A DNA stretch of 64,000 bases. Origin: a candidate division SR1 bacterium Aalborg_AAW-1. Lineage in GTDB: Bacteria > Patescibacteriota > Gracilibacteria > Absconditabacterales > Absconditicoccaceae. Made by a program: the position numbers and the translations under genes. The stretch spans positions 186,001 through 250,000 of the forward strand of contig CP011268.1 in the NCBI GenBank assembly GCA_001007975.1, given 5' to 3'. Of this stretch, positions 12,992-23,521 are shown piece by piece. Numbering within the stretch: the first letter of the stretch is position 1; each line of letters starts with the position of its first letter. The notes under the pieces are model-generated. The model had not been told where the DNA came from. It worked only from the letters and a program-made list of their open reading frames with translations, and did not search any database.

Positions 12992-13810
12992 TTATTTAAT
13001 AATAGGATTCACTAAACTTCATACATCAATTTGTTTTAAATTTTCAAATCCGTTGTAGTTATTTTTCAGTGTATAGAGCAATAATAATTGTTGTGCTATA
13101 TCCTTTTTTGCATTAAGATAGACACGTTGATTAGGGTTCCAGATAATATATTTTTCACCTCAAGGAATATAAGTAAGGCTTCACTGTATAGGAGAAGTCT
13201 GCAAAAGAAGATAATCATATAATAATTTCTCTGCACTAATATTATACAATACTCATGAGATTGATTCAGAAGTCCCACTTAAATATAAAGGCAATAAAAT
13301 AAGTGGTTTGTCCTGACCGAGAAGATCTCATGTAGAGAGTAATAATGCTGTCTTATCTTGATAGATACCATAATACTTATCATTGTAGCGGAATCTCAAT
13401 AATGGAGATGAAAAGCTTACATCAACAATTAAGGTATTTTGAGAAAAAGATGATACATCAATAGAAGAGACATATGGCTTTTCAGACAATAATTTTTCTA
13501 CCATATTTGATGTAGTTCATCATATACGAGTAGTAGAATAATATGATCAACTATAAATTTGTATAATTTGATCAAACAACTCTATATCATTATACTGAGC
13601 TATTGATCATGTTGTAAACAATACTTTTTTAATAAGATATTCAGGCTGATATAATCTTGATCTTATACTTCGTGATAACACTAATCACACTACAACAATC
13701 AATCCAATCACATAAAACAAAAGAGAACCTGGCTTTGTAACTGAATGTAAAAATCTATATCACCAGCGTCATATCTTAGATTTATAATATCACCTTGATT
13801 TTTTTATCAT
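12992..13810 (-). CDS. FtsQ-like single-pass membrane protein (POTRA-type)
   Basis: 272 residues: a basic cytoplasmic tail (MIKKSRGYYKSKI), one membrane helix (GSLLFYVIGLIVVVGLVL) and an extracytoplasmic part. The latter opens like a POTRA domain (YLIKKVLFTTGS ... VSSIDVSSFSQNTLIVDVSF) and ends KQIDVGSLVNPIIK, similar to the end of FtsQ/DivIB beta domains. The topology and order suit FtsQ, which scaffolds the divisome at the septum, but sequence similarity is weak and another POTRA-containing protein remains possible. Its ATG overlaps the end of the PAP2-like gene by 7 bases, implying translational coupling. Confidence 0.5.
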
Positions 13811-14301
13811 AAAATTATTGAAAAGCTAATAAGATATGTATCAAATAATGATACTAATGCTAACGTAGCTGCTGCTCAAAACAGTATACCTACAATAATT
13901 TCCACAGGAGTATGACCTAATCTTTCTTTCAATCTATCTAATCACCATGCATGAGAATACATATGCTCTTGTGTCATAACTTTATGCATTTCTATCCTTA
14001 AAGAATTAATATATTGTGCATGTTTTCCTGATTCATATCTCACATTCGCTGCATCATATCGCACCAATAGTGCAAATACTGTAACGATCATAGTAGTGAC
14101 ACTAAATAATCATTCAATAAGAATAACCATCATAAGGACACTACTTGTCAAAGTACTATGTGCTGATGGCATACCACCAGATACCAACATTGAACGAAAT
14201 GTTATATGTTTACCAGAAAATGAATCAATAATAATTTTGATAAATTGTGCTAACAATGCTACCAAAAATGGTATACAATAATAAATTTGATATAAATCCA
14301 T
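13804..14301 (-). CDS. divergent PAP2-family membrane protein (DUF212/YuiD-like)
   Basis: 165 residues with four membrane segments. The signature FRSMLVSGGMPSAHSTLTSSV matches the DUF212 GGMPSSHSA loop, and GLDRLKERLGHTPVEIIVG near the C-terminus matches the second conserved loop with a Gly-His-Thr motif. The family is related to PAP2 phosphatases and may act on lipid phosphates such as undecaprenyl pyrophosphate, though the activity is not firmly established. It is situated between greA (6 bases upstream) and the FtsQ-like gene (overlapping), which is consistent with a cell-envelope role. Confidence 0.8.
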
Positions 14302-14307
14302 AGAGGA

Positions 14308-14793
14308 TTATTCTATTGATAAAATTGTTACAGTTTTATTACCAGAAGGAAGTTTAATTTCTCCTTTATCTCATTTTTTCTTACCATCTATAGCTTGTCA
14401 GAGAGGAGAATCAAGAGATATTGCTAATTCATTTCATATCACAACTTCTCCTCAACCTACTATTTCTATAGTAAATTCTTTATCTCATTCAATAGCTATT
14501 GTAACTTTCGAACCATATTTAACTACTGCATCTCTTCCTCATTTTTTTGTATCATCATCCTGAATAATCTCAACTTTTTCTATCATTTCTTCAAGCTCTA
14601 GAATTCTTCTCTGTAAAAGAGCCAACTTTTCTTTTGCTGCATGATAATCTGAATTTTCCGATAAATCTCACTGAGATCTAGCATCTTTCAGTACTTCTAA
14701 TGTTTCCGGAATTTCTATTTCTTTTAGTGTATTAATTTCAGCAACAATTTTTTCATATCATTCTTGAGAAATAAGATTTTTTTTTGTAGTCAT
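14308..14793 (-). CDS. greA: transcription elongation factor GreA
   Basis: 161 residues, normal GreA length. The N-terminal coiled coil is visible (KIVAEINTLKEIEIPETLE, DARSQGDLSENSDYHAAKE) with the acidic tip DLSEN. It is followed by the FKBP-like C-terminal domain (SKVTIAIEGDKEFTIEIVG, then ISLDSPLGQAIDGKKKGD). GreA stimulates RNA cleavage by backtracked RNA polymerase. TGA codons fall at family glycines (EGD, SPLGQA, KKGD). It heads the greA/PAP2-like/FtsQ-like/rpoD series on the minus strand. Confidence 0.94.
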
Positions 14794-14824
14794 AAATTTT
14801 TCTGACAAAAAATTAAAAATCACT

Positions 14825-14896
14825 TGGGCCATCCAAGAATCGAACTTGGATCACACCTTTCGCAAAGGTGTATTCTATCCATTAAACTAATGGCCC
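14825..14896 (-). tRNA. tRNA-Arg (anticodon GCG)
   Basis: The acceptor stem GGGCCAT/ATGGCCC, T arm CCAAG-TTCGATT-CTTGG and anticodon arm CACCT-TTGCGAA-AGGTG are all perfect. The loop puts GCG at positions 34-36, reading CGC/CGU. Most bacteria use ACG (inosine) for this box, so G34 is unusual. CCA is not encoded. Confidence 0.9.
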
Positions 14897-14943
14897 AAAC
14901 ATAGCGAATTATATGAATTTTATATAATAATTGCAAGACAGTA

Positions 14944-15384
14944 TTAAAAAAAGTCTCACCTCTTATGTATATCACTATCATCTAATTGATGAATAAATTG
15001 TTGTTGACGCTCATCTCAATCTTCATAAAGAAAAGGCTTCATTCTCATATCCATATCTTCAAGTGGTTGTTGAAGATCGCGAGCCAAATCTTGCATCTTG
15101 TCTGAAATCTTTTTCATATGATAATAATATCTACTCAATTCTGATACAACATGCGTAAGATCATCATTTTTTACATACAAACCTTCGATCTCATCTTTTA
15201 AGATAATATTTTGTTGTTCATATTCCATACGGTCACGATCTGTAGCCTGAAAAGCATGTTTGAGTTCAAGATTTGTTTTCCTTAATTCATTAATCAGCTC
15301 TCTATTGGCAAATCTTCGATAAAATACGAGATATCATAGTATTCATCACAATAGCGCAGCTACGATTACAATCAGTATATCCAT
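14944..15384 (-). CDS. membrane-anchored coiled-coil protein, unknown function
   Basis: 146 residues, not recognised. It starts with one membrane helix (MDILIVIVAALLGGILGYLV, with three TGA-encoded Gly), then a basic stretch, then a long heptad-rich helix (ELINELRKTNLELKHAF ... NIILKDEIEGLYVKNDDL ... MKKISDKMQDLARDLQQP). The layout is like small cytoplasm-facing coiled-coil proteins tethered to the membrane, but nothing more specific can be said. It lies between the tRNA-Arg and the HU terminator, so it has its own promoter or one shared with the tRNA. Confidence 0.65.
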
Positions 15385-15442
15385 TTCACTAAAACAACAT
15401 AATAAATACACATATAATACACAGAAGTAAAGAAAAAGCAAA

Positions 15443-15469
15443 CAAAAAACTTCTGAATGAATCAGAAGT
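15443..15469 (-). terminator. intrinsic terminator after the HU gene
   Basis: On the minus strand ACTTCTGA pairs perfectly with TCAGAAGT around a 5-base loop, followed by six or seven T. Confidence 0.85.
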
Positions 15470-15494
15470 CTTCATATACTCTAGATAATAGAGA

Positions 15495-15770
15495 TTATTT
15501 GTTTACTTGAGCTTTAAGTTCTTTACCTGCTTTGAAGCTAGCTACATTCATAGCTTTAATTTTGATAGATTCTCCAGTTCTTGGATTTACTCCATTTCTA
15601 GCAGCTCTTTTAGATACTTTGAATGTACCGAATCCTTGGATTCTTACTTCTTTACCTTTAGCAAGAGAAGCTGAAATACTGTCTAAGAATGAATCAACAA
15701 GTTGTTTAGCCATGTTTTTTGATACGTTAAGTTGATTTGCAATTTGTGCGATAAGAGTTGTTTTTGTCAT
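15495..15770 (-). CDS. hup: nucleoid-associated protein HU
   Basis: 91 residues, typical of HU. It begins MTKTTLIAQIANQLNVSKN, with the core SLAKGKEVRIQGFGTFKVS, the DNA-binding arm RNGVNPRTGESIKIKAMNV and the closing FKAGKELKAQVNK. HU bends and compacts DNA as a dimer. It is one of the few genes in the window without an internal TGA codon and so reads the same under either code. It stands alone with its own terminator. Confidence 0.96.
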   Translation of the reverse strand: MTKTTLIAQIANQLNVSKNMAKQLVDSFLDSISASLAKGKEVRIQGFGTFKVSKRAARNGVNPRTGESIKIKAMNVASFKAGKELKAQVNK

Positions 15771-15907
15771 TTTACTGTGTTAAATACAATATAAAACATA
15801 CTAGTATATTAGATCTTTAACAAGGTGATTGCAAGAGATTTTTATATAAAACATGCTATTTTTTATCATTTTTTTGCTTTTTCTGGTAAAAAAATGCATT
15901 TTCTAAC

Positions 15908-16480
15908 CTATGTTGAGAATTTTTTCAGTTCTTCACGAAGTTTTTTTACAATTCTAGACAATTTTTGGCGAACATTATCATTAGATAATCCATACATATG
16001 AGCCAAGGTATCATAAGAATATTGTAAGACATATCTTGAATGAATAAGCTCTTGTGATTCTTGATCAAGTTGTTCGAGAGCATTCTGAATTATTTCTTGA
16101 GTAAATTGTTGTTGAAAATCATCTACTACACTATCTTCTTGAATAAGAGTATCCGATAGATCAGTAGTAGAACCATCACTATGTGTAATAACTAAATCTG
16201 AAAACAACAATGGCTTTGTAACTTTAAAATAATCCTTACAATGATTTTTTAATACTGTTCGTACAAATTGTCAGAACTGATATTTTGGATCGTATTTTTC
16301 AAGATTATTCCAAATTTTAAGGTATACATCAGAGAGAATATCCTGAGCTTCTTGAAGAGAAAGACTATAATGTGTTATAATATAACGAAAAAATTGATCA
16401 GCTGTTTGTTCGTAAAACTGAGCAAATGCTAAATCATCATATTGTAAAAGACGTTCTATAAACGATTGTTCAAAATACAT
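15908..16480 (-). CDS. ECF-type sigma-70 family RNA polymerase sigma factor
   Basis: 190 residues. Region 2 is EAQDILSDVYLKIWNNLEKY followed by FGQFVRTVLKNHCKDYFK; region 4 is LEQLDQESQELIHSRYVLQ followed by SYDTLAHMYGLSNDNVRQK. The short acidic linker between regions 2 and 4 is typical of ECF factors, which steer RNA polymerase to stress or envelope promoters. No adjacent anti-sigma gene is visible; the neighbour 15 bases upstream is a ferredoxin, so a redox-linked trigger is possible but only inferred. It ends in TAG. Confidence 0.85.
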
Positions 16481-16495
16481 ACAATCACCAGAAGT

Positions 16496-16825
16496 TTAAA
16501 TAAGTTTTTGAAGAACAATACGATGAAACTTTCCATCGCTAAATACTTCATCTTTTAATCCACCTATACAAGTCAAGACTTGATCATCATCAATATCTAC
16601 TAAAGGAACAGACAATAAGCCAATATCAATATCATCTTGTCATTCTATAATACGACAAGCACACGTAAAACAGGCTCCTGCACAACAAGATGTAGGCATA
16701 ATTACATTACTATCATCTGCTGCTTCCACAAAACTTTGACCTATGTGGGGAGTAAATGATGCTTCAACATTACCATGTGCATCTAATATTTCGACAATAA
16801 TATTAGTATCTGACATATCTTTCAC
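16496..16825 (-). CDS. 2Fe-2S ferredoxin
   Basis: 109 residues. The motif MPTSCCAGACFTCACRIIEG has the plant-type C-x4-C-x2-C spacing, and a later Cys (DDQVLTCIGGLKDE) supplies the fourth ligand. The beta-grasp N-terminus (NIIVEILDAHGNVEASFTP) also fits. It would carry electrons in the cytoplasm. The frame needs one TGA read as Gly after RIIE, exactly at the family Gly. Either of two nearby ATGs could be the start. The ECF sigma gene follows 15 bases downstream, suggesting one transcript. Confidence 0.88.
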
Positions 16826-16894
16826 TTTTTACTAGAACTAAAATCATACTGATAGTATACACAACACAAACAAATACTACAAGTCATTTATACA

Positions 16895-18220
16895 TTAACG
16901 ATTCATAGTGAGATATTGTGACAATAATTCTTCTGCTTTTTCTAACTGTGCATCATTTCATGATCCATAATATTCTTCTGCATTCAATTCAACAATATAA
17001 TCTGGTAATATACCAAGCTCATGAATAGAGATACCCGAAGGAGAAAACCATTTTCCTACAGTAAGCTTAAGAGATCAACCAAACTGTAAGTTTTGTAAAC
17101 TTTGTACCGTTCACTTTCCAAATGTTCTCTCTCATACTAATACAGCAGTACAATCCTCTCATAATACCGATCCTGATCATTGTTCTTGTACAGATAAAGA
17201 GGTAGATCATGGACATCTATTTTCTCTTAGTGCTAATGCAATAATTTCACTTGCACTTGCTGAATATCAATTCGTAATAACTACTAATGGGAGATGAGAA
17301 AGCATATCTCATCATTCAGCTTTATAATCATCGTCATTATAAATACGATATTTTGCTTTTGTAACGCTACTACCTTGTTTCAAAAAGTGAGATACTACGG
17401 AAACAGACTCTGGTAATAATCATCCTCCATTACCTCTTACATCCAATATGACACCTTGAATATTTTCATCAAGAAGTTTCGTGATTTCTTTTTTCAAACG
17501 TGAATCTGTATCTGAAGCAAAAACAGAAAGTCAGATATATCCTATTTTTTGTCCTTGATCACCGCTCAATATTTTTGAAGATACGGAAGGAATCACTATT
17601 GTATCTCTTATTAATGTTTTTTCAATAATTTCAAATCATCACTCATCATTCATTCTCATAACAGTCAGATCAACAGACGTTCCTTTTGGTCAACGAATCA
17701 ATTGTACTACTTCTTGAACATTTTGATCTTGTATACCAGTTCCATTCACCTTTACAATAATATCTAAAGGCATAAGTCCAACCTGAGCAGCAGGAGATGA
17801 ATGAACAACTTCTTCAATAATTATTCCTTTTTCGGTTTGTGAAAGCATGGCTCAAATACCCTCGATAGACTCATCACCACTAATATTATCTTCTAACTCT
17901 TTAGCTTGTAGAGGTGGTAAATAAGATGAAAAAGGATCACCTAATCAATTTACAAAAGAAGCAATAGCCTGGCGAGCCATCTTCGTTTTATCCACATCTC
18001 CAGTAAAATAATATTGACTAGACACTAAAGAATATATCTCTTCCATAGCTTTTTGAGTATCATCAAGAGAAAAATCATCGCCAGAGAGATAGTCTTCTCA
18101 TGAGAGATATTCATTCTTTACTAATCTATAGCCTCACCATCCAGAAAGAAAAAATAAGCTCATTATTCATAACCCTACCAGTATTCACCAAAAAAATCAT
18201 AATCCATCAACTTTGCGCAT
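16895..18220 (-). CDS. C-terminal processing peptidase (S41) with PDZ domain
   Basis: 441 residues. It has one N-terminal membrane helix, a PDZ domain at about residues 120-200 (PAAQVGLMPLDIIVKVNG), and an S41 protease domain with the nucleophile motif TNGYSASASEIIALAL and the general-base Lys in VGERTFGKGTVQSL. It should cleave envelope proteins outside the membrane. Between the Ser and Lys motifs there is an insertion of about 20 residues with two Cys (RENRCPGSTSLSVQEQ ... GEDCTAV), not usual in CtpA. Many TGA codons read as Gly, including the catalytic-loop NGYSAS. Confidence 0.9.
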
Positions 18221-18324
18221 ATAATCAATAATGAAGAGTTAAAGAATGAAAGTGAATAGTATGAGTTCTTGTTAAGATAGCAATCTCTCAAACCTATAAT
18301 GTAAATATAACAATTCAAACAATT

Positions 18325-18409
18325 CGGAAGACACGGGATTCGAACCCGCGGTACCGTGAGGTACACACCCTTTCCAAGGATGCGCATTCGACCACTCTGC
18401 CAATCTTCC
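18325..18409 (-). tRNA. tRNA-Ser (anticodon GGA)
   Basis: About 85 nt with a long variable arm (TACCTCACGGTA), as in class II tRNAs. The anticodon loop TTGGAAA gives GGA (UCC/UCU), and the T arm is GCGGG-TTCGAAT-CCCGT. CCA is not encoded. Confidence 0.93.
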
Positions 18410-18476
18410 ACAATAAAAACAACTATATGAAAACATATCACTAATTCAAGGATGATATAATTTTCTATTAAAATAT

Positions 18477-18821
18477 TTATATTTCAACATTCTCATATGT
18501 CTGAACAATCTCATTACCTTTAACAAAAACAATATCCAATCTGACAGGTTTGTTCGTTGGGTACTTCCAAAGATATATTTGGATAGATTTTTGGAGTGTC
18601 ATGAGTTTCTTAGGAGTAATATAATTATGAAGATTATCCATATAGTTCACTACTTTCACTTCGACCACTACCAAAGTAGTATCATCCTCCATGATCAAAT
18701 CCAACTCTCCGCCTCTTATAGTAAAATTCTTATCTTTACAACAATATCACTTCTGCTCATAAACATTTTGTACTAAGAGTTCTCATGCATTACCTATAGT
18801 TTTCCTATACTGAGTATCCAT
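18477..18821 (-). CDS. UPF0102/YraN family predicted endonuclease
   Basis: 114 residues. The family pattern is clear: NAGELLVQNVYEQKGY at the N-terminus, then RGGELDLIMEDDTTLVVVEV, i.e. the E-x-D ... E-V-K restriction-endonuclease-like core, then ITPKKLMTLQKSIQIYL and RLDIVFV. The family is a predicted Holliday-junction-resolvase-like nuclease of unknown physiological role. TGA at AGELL and QKGY are family glycines. It is preceded on the same strand by an unassigned gene 23 bases upstream. Confidence 0.87.
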
Positions 18822-18844
18822 GTTTATACCCAAAAGAAATAAAA

Positions 18845-19363
18845 TTACTTCGCTGGTAGTTGTTTAGATCATAAAAATTGTAATTTCATCTCCTCTACTC
18901 TCTTCATTAACTCTTTACAATATGTATGCAAAGCATTAACATTCTGACCCCTACTTGAAATTTCATCATCAACCATATCCTGAGTCAGGTCTCGATCATT
19001 ATTATTTTTTGTATTTAATTTTTTCCAAGCAATATCAACAAGCATATCTCCATACTGTCACTGATAATCTAAACGATCCAAAAAAAGCAATAACGCTAAT
19101 GCTGGATATCAGAGTTCTTCCTTCCAATAAGAACTATTATCGTTGGACATAATTGCATTCGTGTCTTGATCATACGACACATCATACGTTTTCGTGCGGT
19201 CTGATGAAAGTACCGTTGCATGGATAGCTTCATCAACAGCTCACATCTGTATTCTACCATCAGCAACGCATCAGAGGGCTTCATAATATTTGATCATATG
19301 ACTAGGAAGTTTTCGTTGCATAGGATTATAATATTTTTGTAAATCTTGATATCCGTTGTCCAT
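18845..19363 (-). CDS. hypothetical protein, no recognised family
   Basis: 172 residues, soluble and mostly helical by composition. It begins MDNGYQDLQKYYNPMQRKLP and contains LGYPALALLLFLDRLDYQGQ and a charged C-terminal half (DLTQDMVDDEISSRGQNV ... KELMKRVEEMKLQFLGSK). No catalytic motif, signal or membrane segment is apparent. Its start overlaps the end of the DUF1653 gene by 38 bases, which supports co-translation. Confidence 0.6.
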
Positions 19364-19562
19364 TATACTCTACTTGTTCATCTCGCATAGAAGGGCGAAT
19401 CCAATAATCAGCTCATTGTAATCAATCAATTATATACAAAGACTTATAGATAACGAGCATTTCTCATGTTTCAGTATGTTTTCCCATACCAATAATTTCA
19501 TACGTATAATCACTTCATCCTGTAGATTTATAATGACGATAATGATCTCCTATCTGTAGCAT
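19326..19562 (-). CDS. DUF1653 domain protein
   Basis: 78 residues. The fold-defining pattern of DUF1653 is present: GDHYRHYKSTGGSDYTYEI, then GMGKHTETGEMLVIYKSLY, then WIRPSMRDEQVEYNGQRISRF. The family is small and of unknown function. Two or three TGA codons read as Gly. The end overlaps the next gene by 38 bases. Confidence 0.82.
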
Positions 19563-19572
19563 GATGATACTA

Positions 19573-20028
19573 TTATGATAAATATCTAGCAATTTTAGCT
19601 AGTATTCATGATTCTTGTGCAACTTTTTGAGCAAATAATTCTACATTCATAAATGATTCTGTACGACCAACAATACTCATTGGATCCTCACTCTGTTGTT
19701 CGATAGCTTGTTGTGCTGATAAGGAAATTGTATGATGAGGTAAATGATTATCGTCATCCTTTACTACTCTTTTTTCATCTTGGATACGATCATGAGGATG
19801 ATGAAGTGTATCAAGAGTTGATTGATTCTTTTTTATCTCTGTTTTAAGGTCTTGAATAGTAAGTCATGTATCGATGATCACTTCATCAGAAAGAAGATTA
19901 TTATCTGCTTGGATAATGATCTTATCAACACTATAATCTAAATCATGAAGTTTATCATCAATCTGTTTTTTCTGATCAAAACTCTCATGCGAGTCAGGAA
20001 GAATATTTTTTTCAATGTCCGTATTCAT
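19573..20028 (-). CDS. hypothetical protein downstream of hrcA
   Basis: 151 residues, acidic and low-complexity in the N-terminal two-thirds (KQIDDKLHDLDYSVDKII, KTEIKKNQSTLDTLHHPHD). It ends with a conserved-looking segment, SIVGRTESFMNVELFAQKV and GILAKIARYLS. Position right after hrcA, where grpE usually sits, invites the guess GrpE, but no GrpE motif is seen. Gap to hrcA is 9 bases, so they are co-transcribed. Confidence 0.55.
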
Positions 20029-20037
20029 GAGAACTTC

Positions 20038-20745
20038 TTAGGATAAAAGTGAAGAAAGTTTTTTCAAGACAGTAAGATTCTTTTTATAATTAACTCTTGA
20101 TGGACCAACAATAGAAATAATAGCATCATAATCATTTACGGTTACTTTCGTATAGACGCAACTCAAAACTGTAGTTTCATCTTGCGCAAATGTATAATAA
20201 ACACTACCTCTTTTAATGATTTTTTTACTCAAGAAATGTACAATTTCTTTCTTCTCAATAAAATCAACAATATATTTCATCGTATGCATATCTTGTGTAT
20301 CCATTTGATCATTCAAAAGATTATTGATCCCAAGAAATGAATATTCATCATTGGAAAGAAATCACACTACTACACCGTCAACCATCTTACCAAGATTTTC
20401 AGTAATTCATCTTAAACTGGATCTTGCCATCTCAATATCAAACTCAAAAACAAGATTATCTGACTCATCTTCAGTGTTCTCTTCCGTCAGTTCAGCGAGA
20501 AATGTATCTAAATATGTACTTAATCCCTGTACGGTTGGTATACGACCAGAGCTATTATAGGGTTGATAAACCATTCCTGAAGATTCAAGTTGTTGGAGAT
20601 ATTTACGAAGAGTTGATGGAGCATAATCCATCTCAGCTCATTCCATGGTAGACAAAAATTTTGAACCAATTGGCTCACCTTTAGTTATATAGTTATCAAT
20701 TACAATATGAAGCAATTGTAGAAGTTTATCATTCGAATTTGTCAT
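20038..20745 (-). CDS. hrcA: HrcA-like heat-shock repressor (short)
   Basis: 235 residues against about 340 in typical HrcA. The N-terminal winged helix is clear (LLQLLHIVIDNYITKGEPIG, APSTLRKYLQQLESSGMVYQ, SSGRIPTVQGLSTYLD). A GAF-like middle (LGKMVDGVVVGFLSNDEY) and the C-terminal DYDAIISIVGPSRVNYKKN follow. HrcA represses chaperone operons by binding the CIRCE inverted repeat. I saw no CIRCE near this gene, and dnaK/grpE are not beside it. TGA codons fall at family glycines. Confidence 0.8.
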
Positions 20746-20804
20746 AAAAAAATTATAATAGTTTATAATACAAAATCAAGATAAATAAAGATAGAAGAGA
20801 TTAT

Positions 20805-20836
20805 ATAAAAAAAGATTGCCTTTTAATAAGCAATCA
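20805..20836 (-). terminator. intrinsic terminator after the RNase J gene
   Basis: On the minus strand GATTGC pairs with GCAATC across a 10-base loop, followed by seven T. It lies about 70 bases beyond the RNase J stop. Confidence 0.75.
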
Positions 20837-20903
20837 TTGATATTCTATAACTAAACGTATAATAAACCCTACACAATATAGGAATTTTTTATTTCTATTC
20901 TTT

Positions 20904-22868
20904 TTAAGAATCACCACCTTGTTCTTCAAGGGTAGAACCAACTATAGCATCCTCACTTGAAAATTCTTCTTTAAATGCATCTCTTGATATATACACATAT
21001 CAGATAATGATCATAGGTGAACGTCAAATTATCTTGTTAATGTATCATCAAAGATCTTCTTTAATCATTTTGAGAATATCAGCAACAGGACGATTTTTTC
21101 ATTTGTTATCATTATATTTTTTACGTGCAAACTCTACAATGCTCGTATGAATATCTTTCACTTCAGATGAGTATACAAACCCACGAGATTCAATTTGGAT
21201 ATTACCTACAAGTTCTTTATTTTGATTATCAATCTTGAAGATAAGAGATACCATACCAGCATCAGCCATGATTTGACGAGCCTTAATAACATATTCTCCA
21301 GAGAGATGACCTTTTCCTTTACCATCAATCAATACGGTATTAAGCTTTAAACTCTTATCAGATATCACTACCCCATCATCATAGATTTCAAGAATACTAC
21401 CATTCGTACTTGGCATCATAATACGATCACTTGGCATTCCCATATCCATAGCAAGTGCTCTATGTCTATATCTTAGTGACGCTTCTGTATAAAAAGGCAA
21501 GAAAAACTGCGGTTTTAATAATCATAACATAATCTTATGATCTTCTGCTCATCCATGACCAGATGCATGAATATCCATATCATCAAGAGTAATCATATTT
21601 ACTCATTTCGTAACAAGAGCATTAATCATTTTAGCCATTTGTTTTTCATTACCTGGGATAGCTGATGATGATGTAAGAACCGTATCTCCTGGTTTGAGTT
21701 GAAAATACTGAAATTCATCTCTGGACATACGAGCCAATGCTGAAAATTCTTCTCCTTGTGCTCCAGTAGAAAGTACAATGATTTTTTCATCAGGCATAGT
21801 ATTAATTTCTCCGCTCTCGATTTTACGAATAACACCATCTGGAACTCTAATATAACCAAGTTCAGCTGCTACTTCTGTATATCAAATCATTGATCTTCAT
21901 GAAAGAAACACTACTTTCCCAAGTCTTGCAGCAGATTCAATAATTTGAATCACACGTCATACGTTTGAAGCAAATGTAGAAATAACTAATCTTCATTTTG
22001 CATCTCTAATAACTTTATCTAAGTTTTGTCCAATTACTTTTTCCGAAATTGCAAATCCTGGTCTATTTGAACCTAAAGAATCTCCAATATATAATTTCAC
22101 TCCCTCTGTACCAATACGAGCAATCTTTGCAAGATCAGCAGGAAGATCAATTGCAGGTGTATGATCTATTTTAAAATCTGCTGAGGTAAAGAGTACACCC
22201 TTTGGTGTAGTAATAGAAAGCGCAAAAGTTTCAGGAATGTTATGATTCACTCTCACAAATTCGACCATAAACGATCATACTTTAATAATATCCACATCAG
22301 GATCTACAATTTTATATTTAATTTTTTGTGCCATTTTAATATCATCAAAACTTTTTTTGACTAGCCCAAGAGTTAATGGTGTTGTATAGACCATAGGGAA
22401 ATCAAGTTCTGGAAGAATATCTCTGAGCGCCCCAATATGATCTAAGTGTCCATGAGTAAGGAAAACTCCTTTAAACTTTTTGATATTTTTTTTAATATAT
22501 GCGATATCTGGTATAATATAATCAGCTCCCATAGTTTCATTAGCAGCAAATTCCATACCAGCATCTACAAGGATAATATCATCCTTATATTCAATAAAAA
22601 TACATTGTCCTACTTGTTCCAATCACAAAAGAGATCAAATTCTGACTGGCTCTTCTCCAGGTTTGATTTTCACGTTATGCGCAACTTGTTCTTGGTATCT
22701 ATGTGCGACATATTTTTCAGAATTCATCTTAGGATCATGGGAGCTCTTATGTCTATTTGTATAGGATGGTTTTGAACGGCTAGAATTCTCTCTTTTTTCT
22801 CACTTATAGTGAGCTGGTTTAAAATCAATATTCACATTTGAATTAATTGATTGGTCTGTTGTAGTCAT
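20904..22868 (-). CDS. rnj: ribonuclease J
   Basis: 654 residues: a basic, low-complexity N-terminal extension of about 60-70 residues (KPAHYKGEKRENSSRSKPSY), the metallo-beta-lactamase core with FLTHGHLDHIGALRDI, the beta-CASP insertion (GNEKQMAKMINALV, DDMDIHASGHGGAEDHKIM) and a C-terminal domain (IMADAGMVSLIFKIDNQNKE). RNase J has 5'-3' exo- and endonuclease activity in rRNA maturation and mRNA decay. The extension resembles basic tails in other lineages that bind RNA. Monocistronic between divergent and terminated neighbours. Confidence 0.94.
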
Positions 22869-22933
22869 AGTTGCAAAGGAAAAGAAAATAAATAATATAG
22901 ATAGTATTGTATTTTATAACATAGTGAAGAATT

Positions 22934-23521
22934 ATGAATACTACTGCATTTGAATCACTAAGGACATACGCTCATAACCATGCTGTACCTATTATCAGTC
23001 AGAACACAGAAGTTTTTTTGAAAAAATATATTATTGATCACAATATTCAACATATTGTAGAAATAGGGAGTGCTATAGGATATAGTACATCGGTATTAAT
23101 CGATGCCATCAAAGAAAACCATCATCATGGTTGAACAATTTTATCTCGAGAGATTTCTTACCCGCATTATTACCAATCAGTAATACATACAAGGCAATAT
23201 CATTGAGCAAAAATTGTATTATGAAATTTTTGTAACTATCCACTTCATAAATTTTTACAACCATGACAGTATGATATGGTCTTTATTGATGGTAGAAAAT
23301 CAGAAACACTAGATTATCTGACACGTCTGGCACCATATCTTCAAACAACTACCCACATTATAATTGATGATGCTATTAAATTCAAGTCAAAAATGCAGGA
23401 TTGTTATGATTTTCTTGACAAAAACCACATATCCTACACAATTGAACAATTAGATACTGATGATGGCATCCTTATTATTCCACAATCTTGACGTCTCATC
23501 CAAGCTCTCTACGATCTATAA
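22934..23521 (+). CDS. SAM-dependent O-methyltransferase family protein
   Basis: 195 residues with a class I Rossmann methyltransferase core: motif I HIVEIGSAIGYSTSVLIDA, an acidic/catalytic loop YDMVFIDGRKSETLDYL and a later THIIIDDAIKFKSKMQDCYD. This matches the catechol-O-methyltransferase-like group, whose substrates vary widely, so none is named. The frame is held together by five TGA codons read as Gly. It is divergent from RNase J (65-base gap) and its 3' end overlaps the convergent MBL-like gene by 47 bases. Confidence 0.78.

Noticed and set aside
18175-18441. Open frame crossing the tRNA-Ser region on the minus strand
   Set aside because: It covers a clear tRNA and overlaps the protease start; no homology.
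20746-20903. CIRCE-type operator near hrcA
   Set aside because: Only an intrinsic terminator is present; no TTAGCACTC/GAGTGCTAA arms seen.
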